Shown piece by piece: positions 1 through 5,101 of a DNA stretch of 5,219 bases. Position numbers and translations under genes: made by a program. The notes below the pieces were generated by a model, which made no database searches, was not told where the DNA came from, and worked only from the letters and a program-made list of their open reading frames with translations. Position 1 is the first letter of the stretch; each line of letters begins with the position of its first letter. The stretch comes from Methanoregulaceae archaeon (GTDB lineage: Archaea; Halobacteriota; Methanomicrobia; Methanomicrobiales; Methanospirillaceae): contig JAJRBS010000079.1 of NCBI GenBank assembly GCA_028679325.1, forward strand, positions 1 through 5,219, read 5' to 3'.

Positions 1-518
1 TGGAAACCCCGACGGTCTCCCAGATGATCTATCCCATCATGCAGATGGTGGATATCGCTCTTCTCCAGGTAGATGCCGCCGTTGGAGGAATTGATCAGAG
101 GAAGATCCATATGCTAGCCAGGGAGCACCTGGCCGCGGTTGGATACCCGTCCCCGGTCTGTGTCCATACCCCTATCCTGAACGGGCTCGATGGAAAGAAG
201 ATGTCATCTTCCAGTGGAAACTATATATCGGTCGCCGATTCTGTCGAAGATATCGAAAAGAAGTGCCAGAAGGCATTCTGCCCCCCGGAATGCGAGGAAA
301 ACCCGGTTCTCCAGATCCTCCAGTATCACATCTTCCCCCGTTCAGGCACCGTCGTGGTAAAGCGCCCGGCCAAGTTTGGGGGCGATCGTGAATTCGGAAG
401 CTACCAGGAGGTCGAAGAGGCGTACAGGAAGGGTGAGATTCACCCCCTCGACCTGAAGAAGACAGTTGGGACCTATCTGGCTGATATCCTCTCCTGTGTC
501 CGCGACTACATTTCCTGA
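1..518 (+). CDS. tyrS: Tyrosyl-tRNA synthetase, archaeal type (3' part; 5' end outside window)
   Basis: Class I aminoacyl-tRNA synthetase that activates tyrosine with ATP and loads it onto tRNA-Tyr in the cytoplasm. The window enters mid-gene; the frame starts at base 3, leaving about 171 residues of a protein usually near 310. Visible are the tyrosine-pocket segment YPIMQMVD (bases 30-53), then GGIDQRKIHMLAR, and the signature loop KMSSS preceded by GLDGK (about bases 183-212). By remembered alignment with the Methanocaldococcus jannaschii enzyme, its tyrosine-contacting Tyr151, Gln155, Asp158 and Gln173 are all kept here (codons at 30, 42, 51 and 96). The C-terminal part carries the KRPAKFGGD segment and the HPLDLKK segment typical of the archaeal/eukaryotic form. 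The HIGH-type motif lies upstream, outside the window. The stop is 13 bases before the rio1 start, so co-transcription is likely. The ATG at 24 is internal, not a start. Confidence 0.96.
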   Translation, partial: ETPTVSQMIYPIMQMVDIALLQVDAAVGGIDQRKIHMLAREHLAAVGYPSPVCVHTPILNGLDGKKMSSSSGNYISVADSVEDIEKKCQKAFCPPECEENPVLQILQYHIFPRSGTVVVKRPAKFGGDREFGSYQEVEEAYRKGEIHPLDLKKTVGTYLADILSCVRDYIS

Positions 519-519
519 C

Positions 520-524
520 GAGGT
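520..524 (+). promoter_or_regulatory. Shine-Dalgarno site setting the rio1 start
   Basis: GAGGT lies 7 bases before the ATG at 532, inside the short tyrS-rio1 gap. It supports ATG 532 over the in-frame ATG at 466, which would overlap the end of tyrS by 53 bases and add 22 residues unlike any Rio1 N-terminus I know. Confidence 0.7.
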
Positions 525-531
525 ATCTGCG

Positions 532-1311
532 ATGAGCATCGACCGGTTTGAGAGCAGATTCGACAGGGAGATAGAGAGCCTTGGTGTACGGATCAAAGAC
601 GTAAATCAGCTCAAGGTGCGCCAGGATGTCTTTGACGAGGTGACCCTTCTTGCTCTGTACAAACTGGTGCATAAGGGCTGGATAACGGCAATGGGAGGAT
701 CAATAAGCACAGGAAAGGAGGCAAACGTCTTTTTCGGCGAGCGCGGGGATCAGGACCTGGCCATAAAGATCTACCGGATCAGGACTGCCAATTTCAATGC
801 GATGAGCGAGTATCTTATCGGGGATCGGCGTTTCTCAAGCATCCGGAGAACCCGGAAGGATATCGTCTTTACCTGGACAAAAAAGGAGTTTTCCAACCTG
901 AAGAGGGCGCACGCCGTTGGTCTTTTAGTCCCTCTCCCCCTGATCTTTGACCGGAATATCCTGATCATGGAGTTTCTCGGTGAAGAAGAATGTCCCTATC
1001 CTCAACTACGAAACGTGGAACTGCCGGATCCGGAGGCGGTTTATCGGGAAATCATCATGTTCATGAAAAAACTGTACAGTGAGGCAGAGTTGGTGCACGC
1101 CGATCTCTCAGAGTACAATATCCTGTATTCCGACAGGCCTTTCGTGATCGATATGGGACAAGCTGTCACCCTCGATCATCCGAGGGCCCGGTCTTTCCTG
1201 GTCCGTGATATCGCCAATGTGAACCGTTATTTCGGCAACCTTTGTTCCGTCCGGGACGAACGTGAGATCTTTGCAGAGATCACCGGGTTATCCTTACCGG
1301 GAACACGGTGA
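532..1311 (+). CDS. rio1: RIO-type serine/threonine protein kinase/ATPase Rio1
   Basis: Atypical kinase of the RIO1 family, 259 residues, matching the length usual for archaeal Rio1. In eukaryotes Rio1 acts late in 40S maturation as an ATPase/kinase on the pre-small subunit; an equivalent archaeal role is inferred. Visible in order: an N-terminal helical segment (1-50); the nucleotide loop STGKEANVF (59-67); the ATP-anchoring lysine K79 in AIKIYR; the RIO-specific flexible loop (about 99-118), which holds Ser and Thr candidates for autophosphorylation; the hinge MEFLG (146-150); the catalytic loop HADLSEYN (H189, D191, N196); and the metal-binding IDMGQ (D207). The activation loop and substrate-binding subdomains of classical kinases are absent, as expected for RIO proteins. 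STGKEANVF and the lack of the Rio2 winged-helix domain point to Rio1, not Rio2. All catalytic residues are intact. It follows tyrS by 13 bases and precedes the KH gene, a functionally sensible neighbour. Confidence 0.95.
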   Translation: MSIDRFESRFDREIESLGVRIKDVNQLKVRQDVFDEVTLLALYKLVHKGWITAMGGSISTGKEANVFFGERGDQDLAIKIYRIRTANFNAMSEYLIGDRRFSSIRRTRKDIVFTWTKKEFSNLKRAHAVGLLVPLPLIFDRNILIMEFLGEEECPYPQLRNVELPDPEAVYREIIMFMKKLYSEAELVHADLSEYNILYSDRPFVIDMGQAVTLDHPRARSFLVRDIANVNRYFGNLCSVRDEREIFAEITGLSLPGTR

Positions 1312-1334
1312 CAGTGAATGGGGGAGTTATCCAG

Positions 1335-1421
1335 ATGATTCAAAAACTATCCGGAAAGTCGGCAAGAAATGATGGTCTTGCAGAAAAGAAACGCCTGACT
1401 TGGAGGTCGAGGGTACCATGA
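1335..1421 (+). CDS. Possible small basic protein between rio1 and the KH gene
   Basis: Unrecognised 28-residue candidate, MIQKLSGKSARNDGLAEKKR followed by LTWRSRVP. It is rich in Lys and Arg and has no membrane segment or cysteines. A GGGAG sequence at 1322-1326 lies 8 bases before the ATG at 1335. The stop codon TGA (1419-1421) overlaps the start of the next gene in an ATGA arrangement (1418-1421), a layout that often couples translation. The same frame reads upstream to GTG codons at 1314 and 1308, the latter overlapping the rio1 stop as GTGA; a product from 1308 would have 37 residues and fill the gap exactly. A frame this short is often open by chance, and I know no family match, so it may equally be non-coding leader for the KH gene. 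Confidence 0.25.
   Translation: MIQKLSGKSARNDGLAEKKRLTWRSRVP
1402..1413 (+). promoter_or_regulatory. Shine-Dalgarno region of the KH-domain gene
   Basis: GGAGGT (1402-1407) followed closely by GAGGG (1409-1413) sits upstream of two adjacent ATG codons at 1418 and 1421. The first motif is 10 bases and the second 4 bases from ATG 1418. This purine stretch argues against the in-frame TTG at 1400 as a start, since that codon overlaps the ribosome-binding sequence itself. Confidence 0.6.
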
Positions 1422-1957
1422 TGCAGGAAGTTAAAATGTCAGGAAACCGGATCGGGGTTCTGATCGGAAAGGCCGGGAGCACCAAAAAAGAGCTCGAGGA
1501 GAGGACGAAAACGATCATCTCCGTTGATAGCAAGGAAGGGGTTGTGAGGCTGGAGGGAGACGATACACCCCTCCTTCTCAGAGGTATAGAAGTGGTCCAG
1601 GCAATAAACAGGGGTTTTTCTCCGGAAAGGGCCTTTGTCCTCCTCGATGACGAGGATCTTCTCCTCGATGTCATCGATCTGTCCGGGCTCACTGACAGTC
1701 CACGCCAGATGGATCGACTGAGGGGAAGAATCATCGGAAAGGACGGGCGATCGAGGGAACAGATCGAGAATATGACCGACTGTGAGATCTCGGTGTTTGG
1801 AAAAACGGTGGCGCTCATAGGACTCCCCGAACGGCTTAAGGTTGCCAGGAATGCCATCGATATGCTGATCCAGGGCCTTCCTCATGAGGTGGTCTATAGT
1901 TACCTGGAGCGGAAACGCCGTGAGGCAAAACAGAACATGATCGACTACTACTATTGA
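1418..1957 (+). CDS. KH-domain RNA-binding protein, archaeal Pno1/Dim2-type rRNA processing factor
   Basis: 179-residue protein with two KH folds. KH1 occupies about residues 4-65, with the RNA-binding GKAG loop at 17-20 in the context GVLIGKAG. KH2 occupies about 98-160, with GKDG at 107-110 in the context GRIIGKDG. The linker INRGFSPERAF (63-73) and the C-terminal basic helix SYLERKRREAKQ (161-172) match what I remember of the archaeal relatives of eukaryotic Pno1/Dim2. In eukaryotes this factor binds pre-18S rRNA near its 3' end and assists Nob1 cleavage and Dim1 dimethylation; the archaeal protein is inferred to do the same on 16S rRNA. Unlike degenerate KH1 domains in some eukaryotic Pno1 proteins, both GxxG loops are intact here. 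Placement directly after rio1, another small-subunit assembly factor, supports the call. The first of two adjacent ATGs was chosen for spacing; starting at 1421 removes one residue. Confidence 0.9.
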   Translation: MMQEVKMSGNRIGVLIGKAGSTKKELEERTKTIISVDSKEGVVRLEGDDTPLLLRGIEVVQAINRGFSPERAFVLLDDEDLLLDVIDLSGLTDSPRQMDRLRGRIIGKDGRSREQIENMTDCEISVFGKTVALIGLPERLKVARNAIDMLIQGLPHEVVYSYLERKRREAKQNMIDYYY

Positions 1958-1966
1958 GTACCGGCC

Positions 1967-1979
1967 AATTGCTGCAATT
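1967..1979 (+). repeat. Small palindrome AATTGC-T-GCAATT
   Basis: Perfect 6-base inverted repeat around a single central T, starting 10 bases after the KH stop codon and ending immediately before a larger hairpin. It is AT-rich and nearly symmetric, the form of a dimeric regulator's operator, but no regulator is known for it here. Confidence 0.6.
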
Positions 1980-2007
1980 CGTGCCCGATCCAGTTGGATC
2001 CGGCACG
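1980..2007 (+). repeat. Strong intergenic hairpin between the KH gene and hel308
   Basis: Left arm 1980-1991 pairs with right arm 1996-2007: six outer pairs (CGTGCC with GGCACG), one C-C mismatch, five inner pairs (GATCC with GGATC), and an AGTT loop. Eleven of twelve positions pair, which is unlikely by chance in a 152-base gap. No T-run follows, so it is not a classical intrinsic terminator. It could stabilise the 3' end of the upstream mRNA, mark a processing site, or serve as a DNA operator. It lies 8 bases before a TATA-like sequence. Confidence 0.75.
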
Positions 2008-2014
2008 TAAATGG

Positions 2015-2021
2015 TATATTT
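2015..2021 (+). promoter_or_regulatory. Possible TATA box for hel308-cgi121
   Basis: TATATTT resembles the archaeal TATA element. With the usual distance of roughly 25 bases, transcription would start near 2040-2045 and give hel308 a leader of about 65 bases. The upstream BRE-like match is weak. This is the only plausible internal promoter I see in the cluster, but single AT-rich heptamers are common by chance. Confidence 0.3.
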
Positions 2022-2036
2022 CCAGTGGAGATAAAA

Positions 2037-2123
2037 ATGACTGCCCTGCTGATCGTTGATGAAAAGGAGCGATCCCTGAGCAGTACTGACTGGAATAAAA
2101 GGGGTATGTATGAAGGTCCGTGA
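2037..2123 (+). CDS. Possible leader peptide overlapping the hel308 start
   Basis: Unrecognised 28-residue frame, MTALLIVDEKERSLSSTDWN followed by KRGMYEGP. It begins with ATG at 2037, 6 bases after GTGGAG (2025-2030), a reasonable ribosome-binding match. Its stop (2121-2123) lies 11 codons' worth of bases inside neither neighbour's frame but just past the hel308 ATG at 2110, so the two frames overlap by 14 bases. That layout would suit a translated leader controlling hel308 initiation. Against it: the length is well within chance, the peptide matches nothing I know, and if the TATA-like element at 2015 is real the transcript might begin downstream of this ATG. Confidence 0.22.
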   Translation: MTALLIVDEKERSLSSTDWNKRGMYEGP

Positions 2124-4275
2124 CCTCCCTCTTCCCGGGTACCTTGTCCGGTGGTATGAAGCCCATGGGATTACGGATCTGTACCCCCCGCAGGCAGATT
2201 GCGTCAGGAAGGGAATGTTCGAGGGAAAAAACCTCCTGGTTGCCATTCCTACGGCGAGCGGAAAGACCATGGTTGCCGAAATGGCCATGCATGTTCACAT
2301 CCGGGATGGCGGCAAGTGCCTCTACATCGTCCCCCTGAAAGCCCTGGCCAGCGAGAAGTACAAGGATTTCAGCGGGAAGGGGGTGAGCGTCGGGATTTCG
2401 ACAGGCGATTTCGATCGCCGAGAGGAATATCTCGGCAGAAATGACATCATCATCGCCACCAGCGAAAAGGCCGATTCCCTTCTCCGTACCTTCACCCCGT
2501 GGATAAGGGACATCACCCTCCTGGTCATTGATGAGGTTCATCTTATTGACGATCCGAAACGTGGACCGACGCTCGAAATGGTGCTGACCAAGATGCGCCG
2601 GAAAAATCCATCGATGCAGGTCATCGCCCTCTCTGCCACGATCGGCAATCCTGCAAACCTTTCCGGATGGCTCGGCGGGGAGCTTGTCATCAGCGACTGG
2701 AGACCTGTCGACCTCCGGCAGGGGGTCTATTACGAAGGGGGGATTCATTTCCATTCCAGCGTCAGGCCTGTGCCTTCCATCTCGAAAGAGGAGGGATTGA
2801 ATCTGATGATGGATACGATTGCGGAGGGCGGACAGTGCCTTGTCTTCGTATCTTCCCGACGTAATGCGGAGGCTTTTGCGAAACGGGCTGCAAAGGCTCT
2901 CAATCTCGGAGGCCCCGAGTTGTCTCTGTATGAAAAGCAGCTCGAGAAACTGGCTGCGACAGACCAGGAGAAGGCTCTTGCCCACTGTGCTGGTCTCGGT
3001 TCTGCGTTCCATCATGCCGGACTCAGGCGGGAAGCGCGCGGCATCGTTGAAGAGGGGTTCAGAAACGGGCATATCCGTTGTATATCTTCCACACCAACTC
3101 TCGCCGCTGGGCTGAACCTTCCTGCCAGAAGAGTTATTATCAAGGAGTACCGGAGATACGTCTCCGGAGAAGGAATGGTGCCCATTCCGGCCCGGGAGTA
3201 TCACCAGATGGCCGGACGCGCCGGACGCCCCGGTCTTGATCCTTACGGTGAAGCGGTCCTGATCAGCGATTCTGAACGAGAGGCTGGATCACTCTTCTCG
3301 AACTACATCGATGCTATTCCGGAGGATGTGAACTCGCAGTGCGCTTCCGAAAATGCTCTGACGACCCACATTCTCTCGTTGATATCTTCCGGTTTCATCT
3401 CATCCGGTGAAGATCTGCTTTCATTCATGCGGGATACCTTTTTTTTCCATCAGAAGAAGGCAGATCGACTTCTGGAAAAGATCACCGGGAATGCCCTATC
3501 CTTCCTCGATCGGAAAGAGATGATCGTAGCCTCCGGCGATTTCCTCTCACCAACTGACTATGGTAGCCTGGTATCTCAGCTCTATATCGATCCCCTCGGT
3601 GCCGATCTCATCGTTGAGAAACTCATCGGATCTGATTGCTATTCGGATCTCGGCCTCCTCCAGGTCATCTGCAGTACACCGGATATGTTCACCTTGTTTG
3701 TGAACAGGAAGGATGTCCATTATCTTGAGCGGTTTTTACTGGAGCACGAAGATGAGCTCTGGCTTGACCTGCCATTCGGTGAAGATGAGGCCTACTTCAG
3801 AGGCCTGAAGACCGCTATGGTTCTCAATGACTGGACCAACGAGCTTTCTGACGCCGCAATCTGCGAAAAGTACGGGATTGGCCCGGGTGATATCTATGCC
3901 CTGAATGATACCATTCATTGGCTTATTCATGCGAGCGGTCGGCTGGCAAGAATGTTCAGGCAATCGTATGTCAATCCCCTCCAGGACTTCGAACTCTGCC
4001 TGAAACATGGAGTGAAAAGAGAGCTCATACCTCTCGTTCGTATCCGTAATATCGGGCGGGTGCGTGCGAGACGGCTCTACAATAACGGGTTCACATCGCC
4101 GGAAAGGGTACTTTCAGCCGGGGAGGACCGGATAATCCCTATTCTCGGGCACGGAATCACGACACAGGTCTTCCAGCACATCCGTGAACAATCCGGGAGA
4201 ATGAAAACCCCTCAGGACAACAACCAGCCCAGGTCGGGCCTGTTTCACTTTGTTAACGAGGGGGATAGTGGATGA
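2110..4275 (+). CDS. hel308: Ski2-type DNA helicase Hel308 (Hjm)
   Basis: Superfamily 2, ATP-dependent 3'-5' DNA helicase that acts on stalled or branched replication forks; 721 residues, normal for the family. Visible: the Q-motif LYPPQ (24-28); motif I AIPTASGKT (45-53); Ia PLKALA (75-80); Ib TSEKADSLL (117-125); II DEVH (141-144); III SATIGN (175-180); IVa LVFVSSRRNAE (244-254); V STPTLAAGLNLPAR (327-340); VI QMAGRAGRPG (366-375). A winged-helix domain (about 400-480), a ratchet domain (about 485-635) with W604, and a C-terminal helix-loop-helix (about 638-690) containing LVRIRNIGRVRARRLY follow. The DEVH box and the last domain separate it from RNA-directed Ski2 relatives. The start MKVRDLPLP is the usual family N-terminus; GGGG (2101-2104) is 5 bases upstream. 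The final 20 residues are polar and end with a hydrophobic LFHFV segment. The gene overlaps cgi121 by 4 bases. Confidence 0.96.
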   Translation: MKVRDLPLPGYLVRWYEAHGITDLYPPQADCVRKGMFEGKNLLVAIPTASGKTMVAEMAMHVHIRDGGKCLYIVPLKALASEKYKDFSGKGVSVGISTGDFDRREEYLGRNDIIIATSEKADSLLRTFTPWIRDITLLVIDEVHLIDDPKRGPTLEMVLTKMRRKNPSMQVIALSATIGNPANLSGWLGGELVISDWRPVDLRQGVYYEGGIHFHSSVRPVPSISKEEGLNLMMDTIAEGGQCLVFVSSRRNAEAFAKRAAKALNLGGPELSLYEKQLEKLAATDQEKALAHCAGLGSAFHHAGLRREARGIVEEGFRNGHIRCISSTPTLAAGLNLPARRVIIKEYRRYVSGEGMVPIPAREYHQMAGRAGRPGLDPYGEAVLISDSEREAGSLFSNYIDAIPEDVNSQCASENALTTHILSLISSGFISSGEDLLSFMRDTFFFHQKKADRLLEKITGNALSFLDRKEMIVASGDFLSPTDYGSLVSQLYIDPLGADLIVEKLIGSDCYSDLGLLQVICSTPDMFTLFVNRKDVHYLERFLLEHEDELWLDLPFGEDEAYFRGLKTAMVLNDWTNELSDAAICEKYGIGPGDIYALNDTIHWLIHASGRLARMFRQSYVNPLQDFELCLKHGVKRELIPLVRIRNIGRVRARRLYNNGFTSPERVLSAGEDRIIPILGHGITTQVFQHIREQSGRMKTPQDNNQPRSGLFHFVNEGDSG
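4258..4264 (+). promoter_or_regulatory. Shine-Dalgarno site of cgi121 inside hel308
   Basis: GAGGGGG within the last hel308 codons ends 7 bases before the cgi121 ATG at 4272. It provides a ribosome-binding site for initiation at the ATGA overlap, allowing either re-initiation or direct initiation. Confidence 0.6.
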
Positions 4276-4802
4276 GAGAGAGTCGCCTGGACACGAATGA
4301 TTGCTGTATTATTCAGTTCGAAATTGAGATAGATGACCCGGGCAGATACCTGATGAAGGTAAAGCAGATCAGCAGTCGTTCTGGAGTCCATATCATCCTC
4401 TTCAATGCAGAGATGATGGCTGGTCTGCATCATGTCTGTTCGGCCCTGAAGCACGCTTTCCGCGCATTTGATCAAGGGACTGCTATATCCAACAGCCCGG
4501 AGATGGAGGCCCTTTTATATGCCTCGGGAACGCGGCAATGCCGTTCAGGGCTTCGGTTCGGGATACATCCCGGAAAAAACAGGGTATATCTCTGCGTCTG
4601 CCCGGGAGAGAGAAAGGCTCTCGATGATCTGCTGGAGGATGGAGAAATTGTGCATGAAGACTGGAATATCCTATCGCCGGAAAAAGTGGAACACCTGATG
4701 GATCTGTTTGGAATCACACCAGAAGAGCTGGAGGTGTCAGGAAGAGACAGGGTCACTGATCTCATTCTTGAGCGTGTGGCACTTCTCGAAGTGTATCGGT
4801 AA
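4272..4802 (+). CDS. cgi121: KEOPS complex subunit Cgi121
   Basis: 176-residue member of the Cgi121/TPRKB family. KEOPS (Kae1, Bud32, Cgi121, Pcc1) installs threonylcarbamoyl on A37 of ANN-decoding tRNAs; Cgi121 contacts Bud32 and binds the tRNA 3' CCA end. Family marks: IILFNAEMMAG (41-51), an early strand-helix element; HVCSALKHAFRAF (54-66), the long helix; SNSPEMEALLYASGTRQ (73-89), the most characteristic stretch; and a strand KNRVYLCVC (102-110). Residues 111-176 form a charged helical C-terminal part, which makes the protein somewhat longer than the roughly 150-residue forms I know. The ATG overlaps the hel308 stop (ATGA), so the two are almost certainly on one mRNA. Six cysteines (11, 12, 56, 90, 108, 110) are present, but they are not arranged as an obvious metal site. 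In frame, no earlier start competes well. Confidence 0.88.
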   Translation: MRESRLDTNDCCIIQFEIEIDDPGRYLMKVKQISSRSGVHIILFNAEMMAGLHHVCSALKHAFRAFDQGTAISNSPEMEALLYASGTRQCRSGLRFGIHPGKNRVYLCVCPGERKALDDLLEDGEIVHEDWNILSPEKVEHLMDLFGITPEELEVSGRDRVTDLILERVALLEVYR

Positions 4803-4852
4803 CTGGGTCATTCCCCTAAAAAGAGGGTTGACGATCTCCTTGATTATTGGAA

Positions 4853-4864
4853 CTTTACTTTTTT
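4853..4864 (+). terminator. Probable poly-T terminator after cgi121
   Basis: T-rich tract TTTACTTTTTT ending in six T residues (4859-4864), about 50 bases after the cgi121 stop codon. Archaeal RNA polymerase terminates at such tracts without needing a hairpin. A second six-T tract at 4910-4915 could act as backup. This is the first good candidate end of the hel308-cgi121 transcript. Confidence 0.55.
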
Positions 4865-4875
4865 CGCATGTTTGA

Positions 4876-4889
4876 CCGGCGAGAGCCGG
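4876..4889 (+). repeat. Short hairpin with GAGA (GNRA-type) loop
   Basis: CCGGC (4876-4880) pairs perfectly with GCCGG (4885-4889) across a GAGA loop, a particularly stable tetraloop class in RNA. It lies between the two T tracts, so it may belong to the termination region. A near copy of the 15-base core (one base different) occurs at 5162-5176. Confidence 0.5.
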
Positions 4890-4890
4890 G

Positions 4891-5063
4891 CCCTCACCAC
4901 ATTCTCCTCTTTTTTCCTCCATTCCAGCAACTATTTTCGGTTCATTTTCCCTCAACCACATTCTCATCGTCTTTCCTCCATCCGACAACCATTTTCGGTT
5001 CATTCCACTCAAATCTTCTCTGATAGTTTATCTTCCATCAACTTTATCCATAGAATATCTCCA
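4891..5063 (+). repeat. Pyrimidine-rich tandem repeat, unit about 58 bases
   Basis: Copy 1 (4891-4948) and copy 2 (4949-5005) share long blocks at an offset of 58-59 bases: CCACATTCTC (4897 and 4956), TTTCCTCCAT (4913 and 4972) and ATTTTCGGTTCATT (4933 and 4991). Small one-base indels separate the blocks. A third, degraded copy (5006-5063) keeps the opening CACTCAA and a TCTTCCATC-AAC core. The opening CCCTCAA recurs at 5064, so the boundaries fall at 4891, 4949, 5006 and 5064, near-even spacing. The unit is not a multiple of three and carries indels, so it is not a repeated protein segment. Function unknown; it fills most of the gap downstream of cgi121. Confidence 0.7.
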
Positions 5064-5101
5064 CCCTCAAACCCCCCGTTTTGCTGATTTCAGGTACCCG
5101 C

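Noticed and set aside
466..531. Longer rio1 starting at ATG 466
   Set aside because: It would overlap tyrS and add 22 residues not typical of Rio1. ATG 532 has a well-spaced ribosome site and gives the family's usual length.
172..672. Minus-strand frame spanning the tyrS end and the rio1 start
   Set aside because: It crosses two well-supported + strand genes and has no recognisable protein features.
1327..1885. Two minus-strand frames opposite the KH-domain gene
   Set aside because: The + strand carries two clear KH domains; the antisense translations are Ser/Arg-rich and low in complexity, as expected for shadows.
1951..3204. Long open frame (417 codons) on the minus strand opposite hel308
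   Set aside because: It is antisense to a helicase with all motifs intact, its translation shows no recognisable domain, and long antisense frames are common opposite GC-moderate coding sequence with this codon bias.
4814..4827. CCCT/AGGG hairpin just after cgi121 as part of a terminator
   Set aside because: Only four base pairs around a six-base loop, and it is more than 25 bases from the T tract, so it is too weak to claim.
4737..5012. 91-codon minus-strand frame covering the repeats and the end of cgi121
   Set aside because: It overlaps cgi121 antisense, and the DNA repeats are read in different frames in each copy, so no repeated peptide is preserved.
4891..5063. CRISPR array
   Set aside because: The similarity covers the whole 58-base unit instead of a short conserved repeat with unique spacers, and the third copy is degraded.
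4872..5087. 71-codon + strand frame from TTG across the 58-base repeats
   Set aside because: Product is rich in Ser, Phe and Pro from pyrimidine-rich repeat DNA, it lacks a good ribosome site, and the repeat period shifts the frame between copies.
4803..5101. C/D box small RNA on either strand
   Set aside because: I found no good RUGAUGA box paired with a downstream CUGA box at suitable spacing; the nearest minus-strand match (around 4963-4970) has a mismatch and no partner.
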